Source of the DNA: Acinetobacter gyllenbergii CIP 110306 = MTCC 11365
GTDB lineage: Bacteria; Pseudomonadota; Gammaproteobacteria; Pseudomonadales; Moraxellaceae
Assembly (NCBI RefSeq): GCF_000413855.1
Contig: NZ_ATGG01000006.1
Span: forward strand, 1-64,000
Length of the DNA stretch: 64,000 bases
Reading direction: 5' to 3'
Shown here: piece after piece, positions 53,606-64,000 of the stretch
How the letters are laid out: every line of letters starts with the position of its first letter
Position numbering within the stretch: the stretch's first letter is position 1
The notes under the pieces: generated by a model
The model's database searches: none
Seen by the model: only the letters and a program-made list of their open reading frames with translations
Told to the model about the DNA's origin: nothing
Program-made: the position numbers and the translations under genes

Positions 53606-53625
53606 CATTTTTGTGCGCAAAAATG
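53606..53625. other. Perfect 8-bp hairpin in the gltB upstream region
   Basis: CATTTTTG and CAAAAATG enclose TGCG. No T-run follows on plus. It may be a binding site or an RNA element. Confidence 0.4.
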
Positions 53626-53678
53626 AGCTCCCTCTTCCTTGTATCTTGATGTTATTTTAACTTTTTTAATGATTTAGT

Positions 53679-53706
53679 AAAAACATGTCTATATGGCATG
53701 TTTTTT
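53679..53706 (+). terminator. Hairpin with T-run upstream of gltB
   Basis: AAAAACATG and CATGTTTTT arms enclose a 9-nt loop and end in a T-run. It may be a second terminator for the aro/SPOR unit or an attenuator, about 290 bases before gltB. Confidence 0.5.
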
Positions 53707-53993
53707 GCTTTTTTGTGGTGCTAATTTGTCTGCTCATTGCCCTTTTTTGTGCTAAACAGTTCATTAATTGGGTGAAATGGAAAGTTTTTGTGCTTTACAA
53801 ACCTAGGTGAAGGTGTAATAACTGAAAACACTTTATAGGGTGCAATCTTGTAAAGGAAAGACGTATATTGCAAATTCGCCATGAAAAATGTTTTCGCGAA
53901 GCATTGAACTTTGTATGAGTTAATCGGCAATATCGCAGAAAATGAATTGATTGTTTGTTGCTCGAAAGAGCCATGTTGAAAGAAGGGTACGCT

Positions 53994-56900
53994 ATGCACA
54001 TGCCATCGCCTAATACTGTAGCTCCCGCTCAAGGTTTATATCAGCCTGACGAGTTTAAGGATAACTGTGGTTTTGGTCTGATTGCCCATATGAAGGGTGA
54101 CTCAAGCCATCATCTGGTCGAAACTGCGATTCACAGTTTAAGTTGCATGACGCACCGTGGTGGTATTGCCGCGGATGGTAAGACAGGAGATGGTTGCGGA
54201 TTGTTATTGGCGATGCCGAAACAATTTTTCCGTGAAGAAGCACAGAAATTAGGCAGTAACCTGACTGAGATTTTTGCTGCAGGAACTGTATTCCTAAACA
54301 TCGATCCTGCTTTAGCGCAAAATGCCAAAAATATTTTAAATAAAGAAATTGCTGCTGAAGGTTTAACTGTTGCAGCATGGCGTGTTGTACCTACAAATAA
54401 TGATGCCTTGGGTGAGATTGCACTACAATCCTTACCTGCATTTGAACAAATTCTCGTGAACTGCCCGATGGGTTTAACTGAAGTTGAGTTTAACCGTAAA
54501 CTATTCTTAGCTCGTCGTCGTGCAGAACAACAATTACAAAATGATCCGCTTTTCTATGTGACCACATTGGCGACAACGGTGATCAGCTATAAAGGTTTGA
54601 TGATGCCAGCGGCAATTGCTGACTTCTATACCGACTTGGCGGATGCGCGTTTAACCTCACATATTGTGGTGTTCCACCAACGTTTCTCGACCAACACGCT
54701 ACCACGTTGGCCGTTGGCGCAGCCGTTCCGTTATTTGGCACACAATGGTGAAATTAACACCATTACAGCAAACCGTAACTGGGCATTGGCACGTACGCCA
54801 AAATTCGAAAATCCATTACTACCAGGTTTAACGGAGTTAAATCCAATTGTGAACCGTACTGGCTCGGATTCTTCAAGCTTAGATAACATGCTTGAAATCT
54901 TGGTGGGTGGTGGTATGGACCTGTTCCGTGCACTCCGTATGTTGGTTCCGCCAGCATGGCAAAACGTTGAGACTTTAGACGCTGACTTACGTGCATTCTA
55001 TGAGTTTAACTCGAAGCATATGGAAGCCTGGGATGGTCCAGCGGGTCTGGTGATTCAAGATGGTCGTCATGCGATCTGTATGCTTGACCGTAATGGTTTA
55101 CGTCCAGCACGTTGGGTGATCACCAAGAATGATTACATCACACTTGCATCAGAAATTGGTGTATGGGGTTATGAACCTGAAGATGTGGTGTCTAAAGGTC
55201 GTGTGGGCCCAGGTCAAATTTTAGTGATTGATACTTTGACTGGCAAAGTGCTGGATACCAAAGATGTCAGTAATCATCTGAAAAATATGCGTCCATACCG
55301 TGAATGGTTACGTGATCATGCCATCCGTTTACAAGCTAATCCTCAGCTTGAAGAGCAGTTGCTTGACCAAGGTTTAACGGGTGATGCATTAAAAGCAGCT
55401 CAAAAAATGTTTATGGTGACATTTGAAGAGCGCGACCAATTATTACGTCCAATCGCAGAAAGCGGCCAAGAAGCAGTCGGTTCAATGGGTGATGATACGC
55501 CAATGGCGGTATTATCTCGTCAAGTGCGTCACGTGTCTGACTACTTCCGTCAGCAGTTTGCGCAAGTGACCAACCCACCGATTGATCCATTACGTGAATC
55601 AATCGTAATGTCATTGGAAACCTGTTTAGGTCGTGAACAGAACGTGTTTGAGCAAGGCCCAGAACATGCGGACCGGATCATCATTTCAAGCCCTGTATTA
55701 TCGAATTCGAAAATGCAGCAGCTTCGTGATGTTGAAAAAGAACGTGAAGGTTATGGTGTTGTTGATATCGATCTGAACTATGCAGAAGCTGAAGGTTTAC
55801 AAGCAGCGATTGCACGGATTTGTGAAGAAGCTGCACAAGCGGTTCGTGACGGTAAAACACTGATTGTGCTCACCGATAAGCACTTGCGTGAAGGTTTCTT
55901 GCCTGCAAACTCTGCATTGGCAACAGGCGCTGTGCACCATCATTTGATTCAAACTGGTTTGCGTACCGATGCAAACATTTTAGTTGAAACAGGTTTTGCT
56001 CGTGATCCACACCAATTTGCAGTCTTGTTAGGTTTTGGTGCAACTGCGGTATATCCATACTTGGCTTATGACGTGATCAATGACTTGGTTGCGAAAGGCG
56101 AACTTTTGGGTGACCCAATCCATGCACAAGCCAACTTCCGTAAAGGGATTGAGAAAGGCTTACTCAAAGTTCTTTCTAAGATGGGAATCTCGACGGTTGC
56201 TTCTTATCGTGGCGGTCAATTGTTTGAAGCGGTGGGTCTATCATCTGAAGTGGTCGATAAATGTTTCCTTGGTGTACCTAGCCGTATCCAAGGTGCGACT
56301 TTTGCTGACCTTGAAAATGACCAGAAAAAATTGGCAACCACGGCTTGGCAACATCGTAAGCCGATTGATCAAGGTGGTTTGCTTAAATTCGTATTTGGTA
56401 AAGAGTATCACGCGTTTAACCCAGACGTGATTAACTCACTGCATAAAGCGGTGCGTTCAGGTCAATACCAAGACTTTAAAGAATATGCAGAGCTGGTGAA
56501 TAACCGTCCTGTTGCAACGATTCGTGACTTATTTAAGTTAAAAACTACGGATTCGATTGCTTTAGATCAGGTTGAAACGATTGAAGAGATTCTGCCACGT
56601 TTCGACTCTGCGGGTATGTCACTGGGTGCATTGTCACCAGAAGCACATGAAGCCATTGCCATTGCCATGAACACCATTGGTGGTCGTTCAAACTCAGGTG
56701 AGGGCGGTGAAGATCCAGCGCGTTATGGCACCATCCGTAACTCGAAGATCAAACAGATTGCATCAGGTCGTTTCGGTGTTACCCCTGCATACTTAACCTC
56801 AGCAGAAGTATTGCAGATTAAAGTGGCGCAGGGTGCAAAACCAGGTGAAGGTGGTCAGTTACCAGGCGGTAAAGTGAATGGCTTAATTGCGCGTTTACGT

Positions 56901-58478
56901 TACTCAGTGCCGGGTGTAACGTTGATTTCGCCACCACCGCACCATGATATTTATTCGATTGAAGATTTATCACAATTGATTTTTGACTTGAAACAAGTCA
57001 ACCCTCAAGCGATGGTTTCAGTAAAACTGGTATCTGAGCCGGGCGTTGGTACGATTGCTGCGGGTGTGGCAAAAGCCTATGCCGATTTTATTACCATTTC
57101 GGGTTATGACGGTGGTACAGCTGCATCACCATTGTCATCAATTCACCATGCGGGTTCGCCATGGGAGTTGGGTCTCAGTGAAGCGCATCAAGCGTTACGT
57201 GTGAATGACTTGCGTGGCAAGGTGCGTGTACAAACCGATGGTGGTTTGAAAACCGGTCTAGACGTGATCAAAGCTGCGATTTTAGGTGCTGAAAGCTTTG
57301 GTTTCGGTTCAACGCCAATGATTGCATTAGGTTGTAAATACCTGCGTATCTGTCACTTAAACAACTGTGCGACCGGTGTAGCAACACAACAAGATCATTT
57401 ACGTCAAGAGCATTATATTGGCGAGCCACAAATGCTAATCAACTTCTTCAAGTTTATTGCAGAAGAAACGCGTGAATGGTTAGCCGCATTGGGTGTTGCA
57501 TCACTCAAAGATTTGATTGGCCGTGTCGACCTACTCGAAGTTTTACCAGGTGAAACAGAGAAACATGCGCATCTTGATCTCAGTGCGTTATTGACGTCGC
57601 ATCCTTCTGCAGAAGGTAAGGCACAATATTGCCAAGTTCAAGGCAATGCACCATTTGATAAGGGTGTCTTGGCTGAGAAAATGGTGGCTGAAATGTTGCC
57701 AGCGATTGAAGCAGGTCAAGGTGGTTCATTTAACTTCACAGTAGGTAACTGTGACCGTTCGATTGGTGCCCGTATCTCTGGTGAGATTGCGCGTCGCTAT
57801 GGCAACTTGGGGATGGAAAGCAGCCCAGTGGTGATGAACCTTGTCGGGACTGCAGGTCAGTCGCTTGGGGTTTGGAACGCAGGTGGTTTGCATATCAAAC
57901 TGGAAGGTGATGCCAACGACTATGTCGGTAAAGGGATGGCGGGTGGTCGCGTATCGATCTTCCCACCAAAAGGTTCACCATTCCAAACTCAAAACACAGC
58001 AATCATTGGTAACACCTGTTTATATGGTGCAACGGGCGGTAAAGTCTTTGCAGCTGGTACTGCAGGCGAGCGTTTCGCAGTTCGTAACTCAGGTGCATTT
58101 GCGGTGATTGAAGGTGCTGGCGACCACTGTTGTGAATATATGACAGGTGGTGTAGTGACGGTATTGGGTAAAGTCGGTCATAACTTTGGTGCAGGGATGA
58201 CAGGTGGTTTCGCCTATGTTCTCGACCTTGATAATGACTTTGTGGATTATTACAACCATGAACTGATTGATCTGAATCGTATTTCTACTGAGGCGATGGA
58301 AGATCATAAAGAGAATTTATTACGTATTCTGGATGAGCATATCCAAGAGACAGGTAGTGCTTGGGCCTACAAAATCCGTAATGAGTTCGACTTCTATAGT
58401 CGTAAGTTCTGGCTTGTAAAACCGAAAGCTGCTAATTTGCAAACGCTTTTGAAAACAACCCAAGCTGACCCACAATAA
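53994..58478 (+). CDS. gltB: Glutamate synthase, large subunit
   Basis: A 1494-residue NADPH-dependent glutamate synthase subunit. The amidotransferase nucleophile is C25 in DNCGFG, so a 24-residue leader should be removed. The FMN/synthase domain carries [14 protein letters not shown] and the [3Fe-4S] cysteines are C1114, C1120 and C1125. The GXGXG tail domain ends the protein. It makes glutamate from glutamine and 2-oxoglutarate. AAGGG lies 6 nt before the ATG at 53994; earlier in-frame starts lack this. gltD follows 71 bases on. Confidence 0.96.
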   Translation: MHMPSPNTVAPAQGLYQPDEFKDNCGFGLIAHMKGDSSHHLVETAIHSLSCMTHRGGIAADGKTGDGCGLLLAMPKQFFREEAQKLGSNLTEIFAAGTVFLNIDPALAQNAKNILNKEIAAEGLTVAAWRVVPTNNDALGEIALQSLPAFEQILVNCPMGLTEVEFNRKLFLARRRAEQQLQNDPLFYVTTLATTVISYKGLMMPAAIADFYTDLADARLTSHIVVFHQRFSTNTLPRWPLAQPFRYLAHNGEINTITANRNWALARTPKFENPLLPGLTELNPIVNRTGSDSSSLDNMLEILVGGGMDLFRALRMLVPPAWQNVETLDADLRAFYEFNSKHMEAWDGPAGLVIQDGRHAICMLDRNGLRPARWVITKNDYITLASEIGVWGYEPEDVVSKGRVGPGQILVIDTLTGKVLDTKDVSNHLKNMRPYREWLRDHAIRLQANPQLEEQLLDQGLTGDALKAAQKMFMVTFEERDQLLRPIAESGQEAVGSMGDDTPMAVLSRQVRHVSDYFRQQFAQVTNPPIDPLRESIVMSLETCLGREQNVFEQGPEHADRIIISSPVLSNSKMQQLRDVEKEREGYGVVDIDLNYAEAEGLQAAIARICEEAAQAVRDGKTLIVLTDKHLREGFLPANSALATGAVHHHLIQTGLRTDANILVETGFARDPHQFAVLLGFGATAVYPYLAYDVINDLVAKGELLGDPIHAQANFRKGIEKGLLKVLSKMGISTVASYRGGQLFEAVGLSSEVVDKCFLGVPSRIQGATFADLENDQKKLATTAWQHRKPIDQGGLLKFVFGKEYHAFNPDVINSLHKAVRSGQYQDFKEYAELVNNRPVATIRDLFKLKTTDSIALDQVETIEEILPRFDSAGMSLGALSPEAHEAIAIAMNTIGGRSNSGEGGEDPARYGTIRNSKIKQIASGRFGVTPAYLTSAEVLQIKVAQGAKPGEGGQLPGGKVNGLIARLRYSVPGVTLISPPPHHDIYSIEDLSQLIFDLKQVNPQAMVSVKLVSEPGVGTIAAGVAKAYADFITISGYDGGTAASPLSSIHHAGSPWELGLSEAHQALRVNDLRGKVRVQTDGGLKTGLDVIKAAILGAESFGFGSTPMIALGCKYLRICHLNNCATGVATQQDHLRQEHYIGEPQMLINFFKFIAEETREWLAALGVASLKDLIGRVDLLEVLPGETEKHAHLDLSALLTSHPSAEGKAQYCQVQGNAPFDKGVLAEKMVAEMLPAIEAGQGGSFNFTVGNCDRSIGARISGEIARRYGNLGMESSPVVMNLVGTAGQSLGVWNAGGLHIKLEGDANDYVGKGMAGGRVSIFPPKGSPFQTQNTAIIGNTCLYGATGGKVFAAGTAGERFAVRNSGAFAVIEGAGDHCCEYMTGGVVTVLGKVGHNFGAGMTGGFAYVLDLDNDFVDYYNHELIDLNRISTEAMEDHKENLLRILDEHIQETGSAWAYKIRNEFDFYSRKFWLVKPKAANLQTLLKTTQADPQ

Positions 58479-58516
58479 TTCCACGACTGCAAAGACATAG
58501 GCAGGTGCAGCGGTGA

Positions 58517-59971
<1,455 letters not shown>

Positions 59972-59997
59972 ACCTATTTTGCATATTTAAGTTATTC

Positions 59998-60026
59998 AAA
60001 AGCCCAAGCCTCGTGCTTGGGCTTTT
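59998..60026 (+). terminator. Terminator of gltBD
   Basis: A perfect 12-bp GC-containing stem (59998-60009 with 60015-60026), 5-nt loop and T-run. Confidence 0.92.
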
Positions 60027-60081
60027 TTATTTTGTCGATGGCTGATGGTATGTGTTCTTATGGACTATGAAAATAAAAACT

Positions 60082-60129
60082 TTAACAAGCAGTCAATACC
60101 TTGCTATGCTATTAATGATAATAATTCTC
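60082..60129 (+). promoter_or_regulatory. Promoter with Fur box before the MFS exporter
   Basis: TTAACA (60082-60087) and TATGCT (60105-60110) are 17 bases apart. The next 19 bases (60111-60129) match the classic Fur box at 15 of 19 positions; as a 7-1-7 dyad (TGATAAT-A-ATTCTCA) 13 of 14 match. Fur-Fe2+ bound there would cover the start site, so the gene should be on when iron is scarce. Confidence 0.7.
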
Positions 60130-60160
60130 ATTTTTGATTTTTTGCTGAGTGGATAAAATA

Positions 60161-61567
60161 ATGACATCGAAACTCAATGATCGGTTGTTAATTGCGGCAC
60201 TGTATACCAGTACCTTTCTCTGCTTGGTGGATTTGAGCAGTGTCAATCTGGCTTTAACCGCAATTCAGACACAGTTCAATAGTCATCTCGCCGATTTACA
60301 GTGGGTGATTGATAGCTATGCGTTGAGTATGTCGAGTTTGATGTTGGCAGTGGGGGCTTTAAGCCAATGGTTGGGGCGTAAACGCTTGTGGTTGGTCGGT
60401 GTCGGGATCTTTATTTTAGGCTCGGTGATTTGTGCCGCAGCACCAGATTTTGGCATCTTGATTATTGGGCGAGTGATTCAGGGCATCGCAGGTGCGATGT
60501 TGATTCCATTGACTTTGGCGATCATTGTACATCATTTTACCCAAGCCAATCGCAAAGCACGGGAAATTGGCAACTGGAGTTCATTCAGTGCCTTTGCCTT
60601 GATTGTTGGGCCCTTGATGGGTGGCCTGATGGTGCATTATTTGGGCTGGCAAAGTATTTTCTGGTTGAATCTGCCAGTTGGGTTATTGGCCTTATTTTTG
60701 GGCTGGAAAGGTATTGCCGCCGATCAATATCAGCAAAAAATCAGTTTTGATTATTTGGGGCTGATCTATAGCGTGATTGCGATTGCCACCTTGACCTATA
60801 GCATTATCATGGTTCAGCAAGCACATATAGGGTATTTAATTGTTTTTAGTTTCCTACTTTCGGTGGCGTTTACGCTGATTTTTATTCGACATCAAAAACA
60901 CGCTTTGCATCCGCTGATTCCACGTCATTTATTCCATAACCGCATTTTTTTACGTTTTAATCTGATCTCTTTTCTATTGGGGTTTGCAGGCTATAGCTCC
61001 TTATTTGTCTTTGCCTTGTTTTATCAGGAACAGGTTCATTTAAGCGCGGCTCAAGCTGGTTGGTTGATCGCCCCACAATTTCTGATGCAGGCGCTGGTTT
61101 CTATTTGCTTTGGTCGGTTACAGCAAAGTTATGGTGCATTGCCCTTACTCAGAATAGGGTTATTCATTTCTGGAATCGCCTTGATCGCAATGATCAGTTT
61201 CCAGAGTAATTCTTCTTATCTGTTGTTTATGGGCTTAAGCGGCCTGATGGGAGCAGGCATTGGATTGATTGTACCCAGTTCCAGTACTTTGAGCTTACAT
61301 GCGGTATCGCAGGCAGATGCTAGCTTTGCTGCGGCAATTTTAAATATGCTCAGACAGCTTGGGCTGACTTTTGGCATTGCTGTATTGGGGACACTGACTG
61401 CGTTTATGATCAAATGGGCAGTGATAAGCTTGCATTATTCGATGGCGCAGGCGCAGCTATTGGCATTCCATGTGGTGGTGGCGATCATGGGCGGACTATT
61501 TCTTGCGGCGATGTGGAGCTTAAGAAAAATTAAACAAGAATGTATCGCACCGATCTCATCGACCTAG
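60161..61567 (+). CDS. MFS exporter, DHA2 (EmrB/QacA) type, probably iron-regulated
   Basis: A 468-residue major facilitator with about 14 segments. VIDSYALSMSSLMLAVGALSQWLG-RKRLWLVG contains the loop 2-3 motif; LIPLTLAIIVHHF and PLMGGLMVHYLGWQSIFWLNLPVG are typical of the drug:H+ antiporter-2 group. A Fur box overlaps the promoter, so export of a siderophore or related compound is plausible, but no siderophore gene lies nearby. ATG 60161 is preferred over GTG 60149; neither has a strong ribosome site. Confidence 0.85.
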   Translation: MTSKLNDRLLIAALYTSTFLCLVDLSSVNLALTAIQTQFNSHLADLQWVIDSYALSMSSLMLAVGALSQWLGRKRLWLVGVGIFILGSVICAAAPDFGILIIGRVIQGIAGAMLIPLTLAIIVHHFTQANRKAREIGNWSSFSAFALIVGPLMGGLMVHYLGWQSIFWLNLPVGLLALFLGWKGIAADQYQQKISFDYLGLIYSVIAIATLTYSIIMVQQAHIGYLIVFSFLLSVAFTLIFIRHQKHALHPLIPRHLFHNRIFLRFNLISFLLGFAGYSSLFVFALFYQEQVHLSAAQAGWLIAPQFLMQALVSICFGRLQQSYGALPLLRIGLFISGIALIAMISFQSNSSYLLFMGLSGLMGAGIGLIVPSSSTLSLHAVSQADASFAAAILNMLRQLGLTFGIAVLGTLTAFMIKWAVISLHYSMAQAQLLAFHVVVAIMGGLFLAAMWSLRKIKQECIAPISST

Positions 61568-61663
61568 ACCAGTCATCATTTTGGTAGTTTTGGCAAGTTT
61601 TGTAAGCTTTTTTGCCCTGTGCATGGATTTTTTACAGCGTAATACTCGAACACAGTCTAGAAA

Positions 61664-62572
61664 ATGATGCAGGCAATCGAGATGGCTCTTGCAAATGCGA
61701 AGGTAGAAAAAACTTATTTAAATCGTCCCAAAGCCTTGGGAATTACAGTACGACGTTTGCAATTTAATCCGAACAAAATCAAACGTCATTATTTTGCCAA
61801 TTCCCCAGTAATGTCACATTTACTCACGGCACTGTCTTCAACTTTCCCGATTGGAGAGCAGTATTTTGTCAATAGTGTGCGTAATGTCCGAGACAAAGTA
61901 CAAGACCCACAATTACAAGCGCAGATTGCGGCTTTTATTGGGCAGGAGGCGATGCATTCCAAAGCGCATACGGAGTTTAATGATGCTTGGCGACGTGAGG
62001 ATTATAATCTTGATCGTTTTCAGGCATGGTTAGCCAAGCGCGATGATGCACTGCGTAATATCCACCCGAAACTACAATTGGCTTTGACCTGTGCCTTTGA
62101 ACATTTTACCGCGATGTTAGGTGGCTACATTCTCAAGCATCCTGAAATTCTCAGTACCTTGGATGATGATGCCATGAAACTGTGGGTCTGGCATGCGATT
62201 GAAGAAATCGAGCATCGTTCGGTGGCTTTTGATGTTTACCAAGATGTCTACGGTGATGACCGTATTCGCCGTTTACTGATGCGCAGTGTCACGACAGGCT
62301 TTGCCAGTTTGACTTTTTATGCGACTACGCGTTTGATTTGGCAAGATAAATGGCAGAGCTTGCCGAAACTCGGTGGCAATCTATTTGGTATGTATTTACT
62401 CAGTAAAATGCTACTGCAGTTGATACCCGAGTATTTATCGTATTATCAAGCGGATTTTCATCCTGCCAAACATGATTACAGTGCATTGGTGAATTACTGG
62501 AAAGCGCGTATGGCCGATGAATATGGGATGGCAAGTTTTCAAGAAGAAACAGCATCTAAAATTTATAGTTAA
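61664..62572 (+). CDS. PF10118-type predicted metal-dependent hydrolase
   Basis: A 302-residue protein resembling the predicted metal-dependent hydrolase family PF10118. It shows a ferritin-like di-iron ligand series: E65, E95-x2-H98, E146 and E181-x2-H184 (GQEAMHSKAH, CAFEHFTA, EEIEHRSVAFDVY). A hydrophobic region near residues 205-260 may touch the membrane. In that light it could be a di-iron oxygenase or oxidase rather than a hydrolase; this is inference. ATG 61664 or 61667 starts it; no strong ribosome site. Confidence 0.78.
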   Translation: MMQAIEMALANAKVEKTYLNRPKALGITVRRLQFNPNKIKRHYFANSPVMSHLLTALSSTFPIGEQYFVNSVRNVRDKVQDPQLQAQIAAFIGQEAMHSKAHTEFNDAWRREDYNLDRFQAWLAKRDDALRNIHPKLQLALTCAFEHFTAMLGGYILKHPEILSTLDDDAMKLWVWHAIEEIEHRSVAFDVYQDVYGDDRIRRLLMRSVTTGFASLTFYATTRLIWQDKWQSLPKLGGNLFGMYLLSKMLLQLIPEYLSYYQADFHPAKHDYSALVNYWKARMADEYGMASFQEETASKIYS

Positions 62573-62606
62573 TTTCAATTCAAATCACAACGTTTGTGCT
62601 TAGCGC

Positions 62607-62637
62607 GGCATTACTTCAAGCTTGCTTGGGTAATGCC
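62607..62637 (+). terminator. Terminator after the PF10118-type gene
   Basis: GGCATTAC (62607-62614) pairs with GTAATGCC (62630-62637), followed by a T-run. Confidence 0.78.
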
Positions 62638-62751
62638 TTTTTTATTTAAAGACCCATAAATCAACTTTAATAAATGTTACACAGCTGACAAAAAATCCCA
62701 TTACAATGAATTATCGCAAAAATATAAAGAAAAACTTGAGGATAAATTTTT

Positions 62752-63342
62752 ATGAAAATCATCAAACAAACTGCACTGGCAACCGTATTGGCAAGTACCT
62801 TGTTATTTACTGGTTGTGGCTATAACACTTTGCAGGTCAAAGATGAAGCCGTGAATGCGTCTTGGTCTGAAGTGCAGAACCAATATCAACGCCGTGCCGA
62901 TTTGGTACCGAATTTAGTCAATGTGGTGAAAGGCTATGCCAAACATGAAGAGCAAGTGTTGGTCGAAGTCACTCAGGCACGTTCTAATGTGGCAGGTTTA
63001 AAAGTCGATAAAGAGGTGCTAGAAGATCCTGCATTATTCGAGAAATACCAACAGGCGCAAAGCCAATTGACGGGTGCTTTATCGCGTTTGATTGCCGTGT
63101 CAGAAAACTATCCTGACCTGAAAGCCAATGAGCAGTTCCGTGATTTACAGGCACAGCTTGAGGGCACTGAAAACCGTATCGCAGTTGCCCGTAACCGCTA
63201 TATCACCACGGTTCAAGACTATAACGCTTATGTACGTCAGTTCCCGCAAGTGATGACGGCTAAAGTGATTGGCATGAAAACCAAAGAAAACTTCAAGGCG
63301 GAACAATCTGCACAGCAAGCACCGACAGTTTCATTTAATTAA
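62752..63342 (+). CDS. lemA: LemA family lipoprotein
   Basis: A 196-residue protein with the lipobox LFTGC (C22), then the helical LemA domain: VNASWSEVQNQYQRRADLVPNLVNVVKGY and RYITTVQDYNAYVRQFP are hallmarks. The role of LemA is poorly known. GAGGAT precedes the ATG. It is followed, 36 bases on, by a TPM-domain gene, a common pair. Confidence 0.93.
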   Translation: MKIIKQTALATVLASTLLFTGCGYNTLQVKDEAVNASWSEVQNQYQRRADLVPNLVNVVKGYAKHEEQVLVEVTQARSNVAGLKVDKEVLEDPALFEKYQQAQSQLTGALSRLIAVSENYPDLKANEQFRDLQAQLEGTENRIAVARNRYITTVQDYNAYVRQFPQVMTAKVIGMKTKENFKAEQSAQQAPTVSFN

Positions 63343-63378
63343 TCTGTGAAATTGTTCTGAACTGTGAGGAGTTGCCGT

Positions 63379-64000
63379 ATGTTGAACCTGTTTAAGCAGC
63401 AGCACTTAAAACAGAAGATTTTACCTGTTTTAAGCATCGTTTTTGCGACACTGCTTTTCCAACATACGGTTTGGGCTGAAGTCGCAACTGCAACCGATCA
63501 AAGCGATGTGATTGTTGCGGGTAAGATTATTCAACAACAGCAAAAAGCAAATACCTCATCGACAACACCTCAGCAGCCAGAAACAGCAGCTTTAGCGCAA
63601 GTGGCCAATGATATGGCCGAAGGTGAATCCATCCGTGGTTTGCCGACCTTAAACCAACCTGTGATTGATCAGGCCAAAGTCTTGAGTGATGCTGAAATGC
63701 AGCAGCTCAACCAGAAAATTTTGGGTCTGTATCAGCAAGGCAAAGCGCAAATCGGGGTGATTATCGTACCAACCACTGGGCAAGAAGCCATTTTTGATTT
63801 TGCTTTGCGTGCAGGAGAGAAATGGCAGTTGGGTTCAGCCAAGCGCGATAATGGTTTGTTGATGGCAATTGCGGTCAATGACCGTAATATTCAAATCTTG
63901 ACAGGTTATGGTCTGGAAGGCGTATTGCCTGATGTGGTGCTGAGTCGAATTATCCGCAATCAAATTACCCCCTATTTTAAACAGGGGCAATATGCTCAAG
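63379..64000 (+). CDS. TPM-domain protein, cut by the window edge
   Basis: The first 207 residues are visible. A signal peptide ends near residue 33 (VWA), then a Gln/Thr-rich linker, then a TPM (YgcG-like) domain from about residue 97: PVIDQAKVLSDAEMQQL, IGVIIVPTTG, AKRDNGLLMAIAVNDRNIQILTGYGLEGVLPD. The stop lies beyond base 64000. GAGGAG ribosome site at 63366-63371. LemA and TPM genes often occur together; the function is unclear. Confidence 0.9.
   Translation, partial: MLNLFKQQHLKQKILPVLSIVFATLLFQHTVWAEVATATDQSDVIVAGKIIQQQQKANTSSTTPQQPETAALAQVANDMAEGESIRGLPTLNQPVIDQAKVLSDAEMQQLNQKILGLYQQGKAQIGVIIVPTTGQEAIFDFALRAGEKWQLGSAKRDNGLLMAIAVNDRNIQILTGYGLEGVLPDVVLSRIIRNQITPYFKQGQYAQ

Larger units (their letters stand above)
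53547..53993. other. Intergenic region upstream of gltB
   Basis: About 450 bases without a credible gene. It holds a terminator-like hairpin (53553-53574), a very stable inverted repeat at 53606-53625, a second hairpin with T-run (53679-53706), and about 290 bases of leader or promoter before gltB. Size and hairpins suggest layered control of gltB. Confidence 0.55.

Overview
The window looks like a stretch of core chromosome from a gammaproteobacterium of the Moraxellaceae, most probably Acinetobacter. The DNA is moderately AT-rich and tightly packed. Genus-typical content includes a fatty acyl-CoA reductase that reads like Acinetobacter Acr1, a division/cell-wall (dcw) cluster reduced to rsmH-ftsL-ftsI-murE-murF-mraY, and a ponA gene divergent from pilMNOPQ-aroK-aroB-SPOR protein-gltB-gltD. 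I see no insertion sequence, prophage, integron or CRISPR array. The assignment rests on recognising protein sequences and gene order from memory, not on a database search.

Layout: 0-2.3 kb holds a small secreted protein of unknown function and a coupled pair made of a DUF2167 protein and an unknown membrane protein. 2.5-4.6 kb is an AraC regulator with an AzlC/AzlD branched-chain amino acid exporter; a 14-bp motif is repeated in front of both transcription units. 4.6-10.3 kb holds a divergent SDR/LysR pair, a CitMHS citrate transporter, an HD-domain protein and an MHS-family permease. 10.9-15.0 kb holds a MerR regulator divergent from an extended SDR, then acr1 (wax ester precursor supply) and metY (sulfhydrylation of O-acetylhomoserine). 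15.2-18.4 kb holds ettA, a Sel1 protein and a lipoprotein.

18.5-25.9 kb is a heavy-metal efflux operon czcI-czcC-czcB-czcA-czcD, with potential RNA hairpins before czcC and czcD. 25.9-29.2 kb holds three proteins of unknown function. 29.2-33 kb holds three identical tRNA-Glu(UUC) genes and one tRNA-Ala(GGC), an amino acid permease, and gltX, which charges tRNA-Glu. 33-34.8 kb holds a small secreted protein and a periplasmic sulfate-binding protein, separated by a regulatory region with a Fur-box-like site.

35-43 kb is the partial dcw cluster followed by rlmA. 43-53.5 kb carries ponA and the type IV pilus assembly operon followed by aroK, aroB and a SPOR-like protein. 54-60 kb is gltBD (glutamate synthase). 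The last 4 kb carries an MFS exporter with a well-placed Fur box, a PF10118-type protein with a ferritin-like di-iron ligand pattern, and lemA followed by the start of a TPM-domain gene cut by the window edge.

I did not find a clear new multi-gene system. The best leads are regulatory: the AraC operator repeat, the Fur box on the MFS exporter, the Fur-like site before sbp, the hairpin arrays in the czc operon, and a 9-bp inverted repeat over the likely transcription start of the MHS permease. Among proteins, the best leads are the PF10118 di-iron pattern and the unknown 26.4-29.2 kb gene pair.
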